Positions 5,466 through 6,771 of a stretch of DNA of 6,771 nucleotides are shown here, one piece after another. A program made the position numbers and the translations under genes. The notes beneath the pieces are model-generated. The model had not been told where the DNA came from and searched no databases. It worked only from the letters and a program-made list of their open reading frames with translations. Positions within the stretch are counted from its first letter, which is position 1, and every line of letters starts with the position of its first letter. Source of the DNA: Burkholderiaceae bacterium. Lineage in GTDB: Bacteria; Pseudomonadota; Gammaproteobacteria; Burkholderiales; Burkholderiaceae. The stretch lies in NCBI GenBank assembly GCA_023253905.1, contig JALREG010000346.1, forward strand, positions 1-6,771, read 5' to 3'.

Positions 5466-6771
5466 CTAGTAGATGTCGGGCTCCGGTACGGGGGCACCGA
5501 AATCCCGCTCGAGGAAATCAAAGTCGCAGCCCTGATCGGCCTGCAGCACGTGGCGGCTGAACATCCAGCCATAGCCCCGCTGCCAGCGCGGCGCCGGGGC
5601 CTGCCATTCGGCGCGCCGGCGCGCGATTTCCTCATCGCTCACCTCAAGATGGATACGGCGAGCAGGCACATCGATCGCAATTCGGTCACCGGTTCGCACC
5701 AGCGCAAGCGGCCCGCCGACGGCAGCCTCGGGCGCACAATGAAGAAGACATCCGCCATAGCTGGTGCCGCTCATCCGGGCGTCCGACAGCCGCAGCATGT
5801 CGCTTACGCCCTGCCGCACAAGCCTGACCGGAATCGGCAACATGCCCCACTCGGGCATGCCCGCGCCCAGCGGCCCGGCATTGCGCAGCACCAGAATGTC
5901 ATCGGCTGTCACGTCCAGATCCGGATCGTCGGTCGCACGCTTGAGGCTGGGGTAATCGTCGAAGACCAGTGCCCGGCCAACATGGCGAAGCAGTCGCGGC
6001 GCACACGCGCTCGGCTTCATCACCACGCCATCCGGCGCAATATTGCCGCGCAGCACAGCAAGCGCGCCCTCGGCATAAATCGGATTGTCGAGGGGACGGA
6101 TCACATCGCGATTGGCGGGCTCGACGCCCGCGATGTTGTCGCCCAGCGGGCGGCCGTTGACGGTCATGGCCTCACCACGCAGATGCTCGCGCACCGTGGC
6201 AAGCAGGGCCCGCAACCCGCCCGCGTAGTGGAAATCCTCCATCAGATAACGCTCGCCGCTTGGGCGGATGTTGGCGATCACCGGGACCTTGCGGCTCGCT
6301 GCGTCGAAGTCATCGAGCGTGACCGGATAGCCCGCGCGACGCGACATCGCGATCAAATGAATGATCGCGTTGGTGCTGCAGCCCATCGCCATCGCGCAGG
6401 CAATGCCGTTTTCGAAATTGGCACGCGACAGCATCGCTGCCGGCGTGAGGTCTTCCCAGACCATGTCAACGATGCGTCGACCGCTGTCCCCGCACATTCG
6501 CATGTGCGCAGAGTCGACCGCGGGAATGCTCGATGCACCGGGTAACGTCAGGCCCACTGCCTCGGCGATCCCCATCATGGTGGCGGCTGTGCCCATGGTC
6601 ATGCAGGTGCCGTGACTGCGCGAAATGCTGCCCTCGATTTCGTGCCAGGCGTCCTCAGATAATCGGCCGGCGCGCCGCTCATCCCAGTATTTCCAGGCAT
6701 CCGATCCCGAGCCCAGCGTCTGCCCGCGCCACTGGCCGCTCAGCATCGGGCCGGCTGGCACAAAGATGAAG
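5466..6771 (-). CDS. IlvD/Edd-family dehydratase, N-terminus beyond the right edge
   Basis: This family holds dihydroxy-acid dehydratase (branched-chain amino-acid synthesis) and sugar-acid dehydratases such as those for arabonate, xylonate and 6-phosphogluconate. They use an Fe-S cluster and Mg2+ to remove water from 2,3-dihydroxy acids. The frame is open to the edge and reads FIF before VPAGPMLSG, so the first 150 or so residues, with two expected cluster cysteines, lie outside. Counting from the GTG at 6761, HGTCMTMGTAATM at 50-62 holds the third cluster cysteine, Cys53; LTLPGASSIPAVDSAH at 71-86, CSTNAIIHLIAM at 128-139, IRPSGERYLMEDF at 165-177 and APDGVVMKPSA at 242-252 are family motifs. 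DARMSGTSYG at 327-336 holds Ser331, matching the catalytic-base serine. The WKYWDERRAG segment and a long C-terminal tail after 385 favour a sugar- or hydroxy-acid dehydratase over housekeeping IlvD, but the substrate is not determined. It is the most upstream visible gene. Confidence 0.93.
   Translation of the reverse strand, partial: FIFVPAGPMLSGQWRGQTLGSGSDAWKYWDERRAGRLSEDAWHEIEGSISRSHGTCMTMGTAATMMGIAEAVGLTLPGASSIPAVDSAHMRMCGDSGRRIVDMVWEDLTPAAMLSRANFENGIACAMAMGCSTNAIIHLIAMSRRAGYPVTLDDFDAASRKVPVIANIRPSGERYLMEDFHYAGGLRALLATVREHLRGEAMTVNGRPLGDNIAGVEPANRDVIRPLDNPIYAEGALAVLRGNIAPDGVVMKPSACAPRLLRHVGRALVFDDYPSLKRATDDPDLDVTADDILVLRNAGPLGAGMPEWGMLPIPVRLVRQGVSDMLRLSDARMSGTSYGGCLLHCAPEAAVGGPLALVRTGDRIAIDVPARRIHLEVSDEEIARRRAEWQAPAPRWQRGYGWMFSRHVLQADQGCDFDFLERDFGAPVPEPDIY

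Noticed and set aside
5348..5635. N-terminal extension of up to 96 residues on the hydrolase
   Set aside because: The extension overlaps the dehydratase 3' end in another frame, has a low-complexity Arg/Ser/Pro composition, and does not resemble the family. Similarity seems to begin at NFSSTQTVRK, so the TTG at 5347 is preferred.
5550..6545. Plus-strand open frame of 331 codons
   Set aside because: It is the antisense shadow of the IlvD/Edd-family dehydratase, with no motif or ribosome binding site support.

Overview
The window is a compact stretch of accessory metabolic genes, all on the minus strand, so transcription runs from the right edge to the left. High GC, a Bug-family solute-binding protein (a family greatly expanded in Burkholderiales such as Bordetella and Comamonadaceae relatives), GTG/TTG starts and very tight gene spacing suggest a betaproteobacterium of the order Burkholderiales. 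That assignment is inference from gene families, not from a marker gene.

In order of transcription: (1) the 3' part of an IlvD/Edd-family dehydratase, cut by the right edge (5466-6771); (2) a 118-base spacer whose dehydratase-frame translation weakly resembles the C-terminus of a PrpF-type isomerase; (3) a cytoplasmic gamma-glutamyltransferase-like Ntn hydrolase with its catalytic threonine but without the usual gamma-glutamyl-binding residues (3752-5347); (4) a ChaA-type Ca2+(Na+)/H+ antiporter that seems to lack one transmembrane helix (2799-3749); (5) a Bug/TctC-type periplasmic solute-binding protein with a Sec signal peptide (1769-2794); (6) an 87-base spacer and a YibF-like glutathione S-transferase (1070-1681); (7) the N-terminal 40% or so of an indolepyruvate ferredoxin oxidoreductase alpha subunit (109-1032); (8) at the extreme left, out of frame with (7), a stretch reading as the C-terminal beta-barrel end of a TonB-dependent receptor (1 to about 112).

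Spacings of 2, 4, 87 and 37 bases between genes 3 to 7 suggest one operon, probably for uptake and breakdown of an organic acid or amide: the Bug protein would capture the substrate, the Ntn hydrolase would cleave an amide, and the dehydratase would remove water from a hydroxy-acid. The substrate cannot be read from the sequence. I see no RNA gene, insertion sequence, CRISPR array or convincing terminator.

The points most worth checking are the abrupt iorA/TonB-receptor junction near position 112 (genomic rearrangement or assembly chimera), the shortened antiporter, and the altered substrate pocket of the Ntn hydrolase. I found no evidence of an entirely new system.
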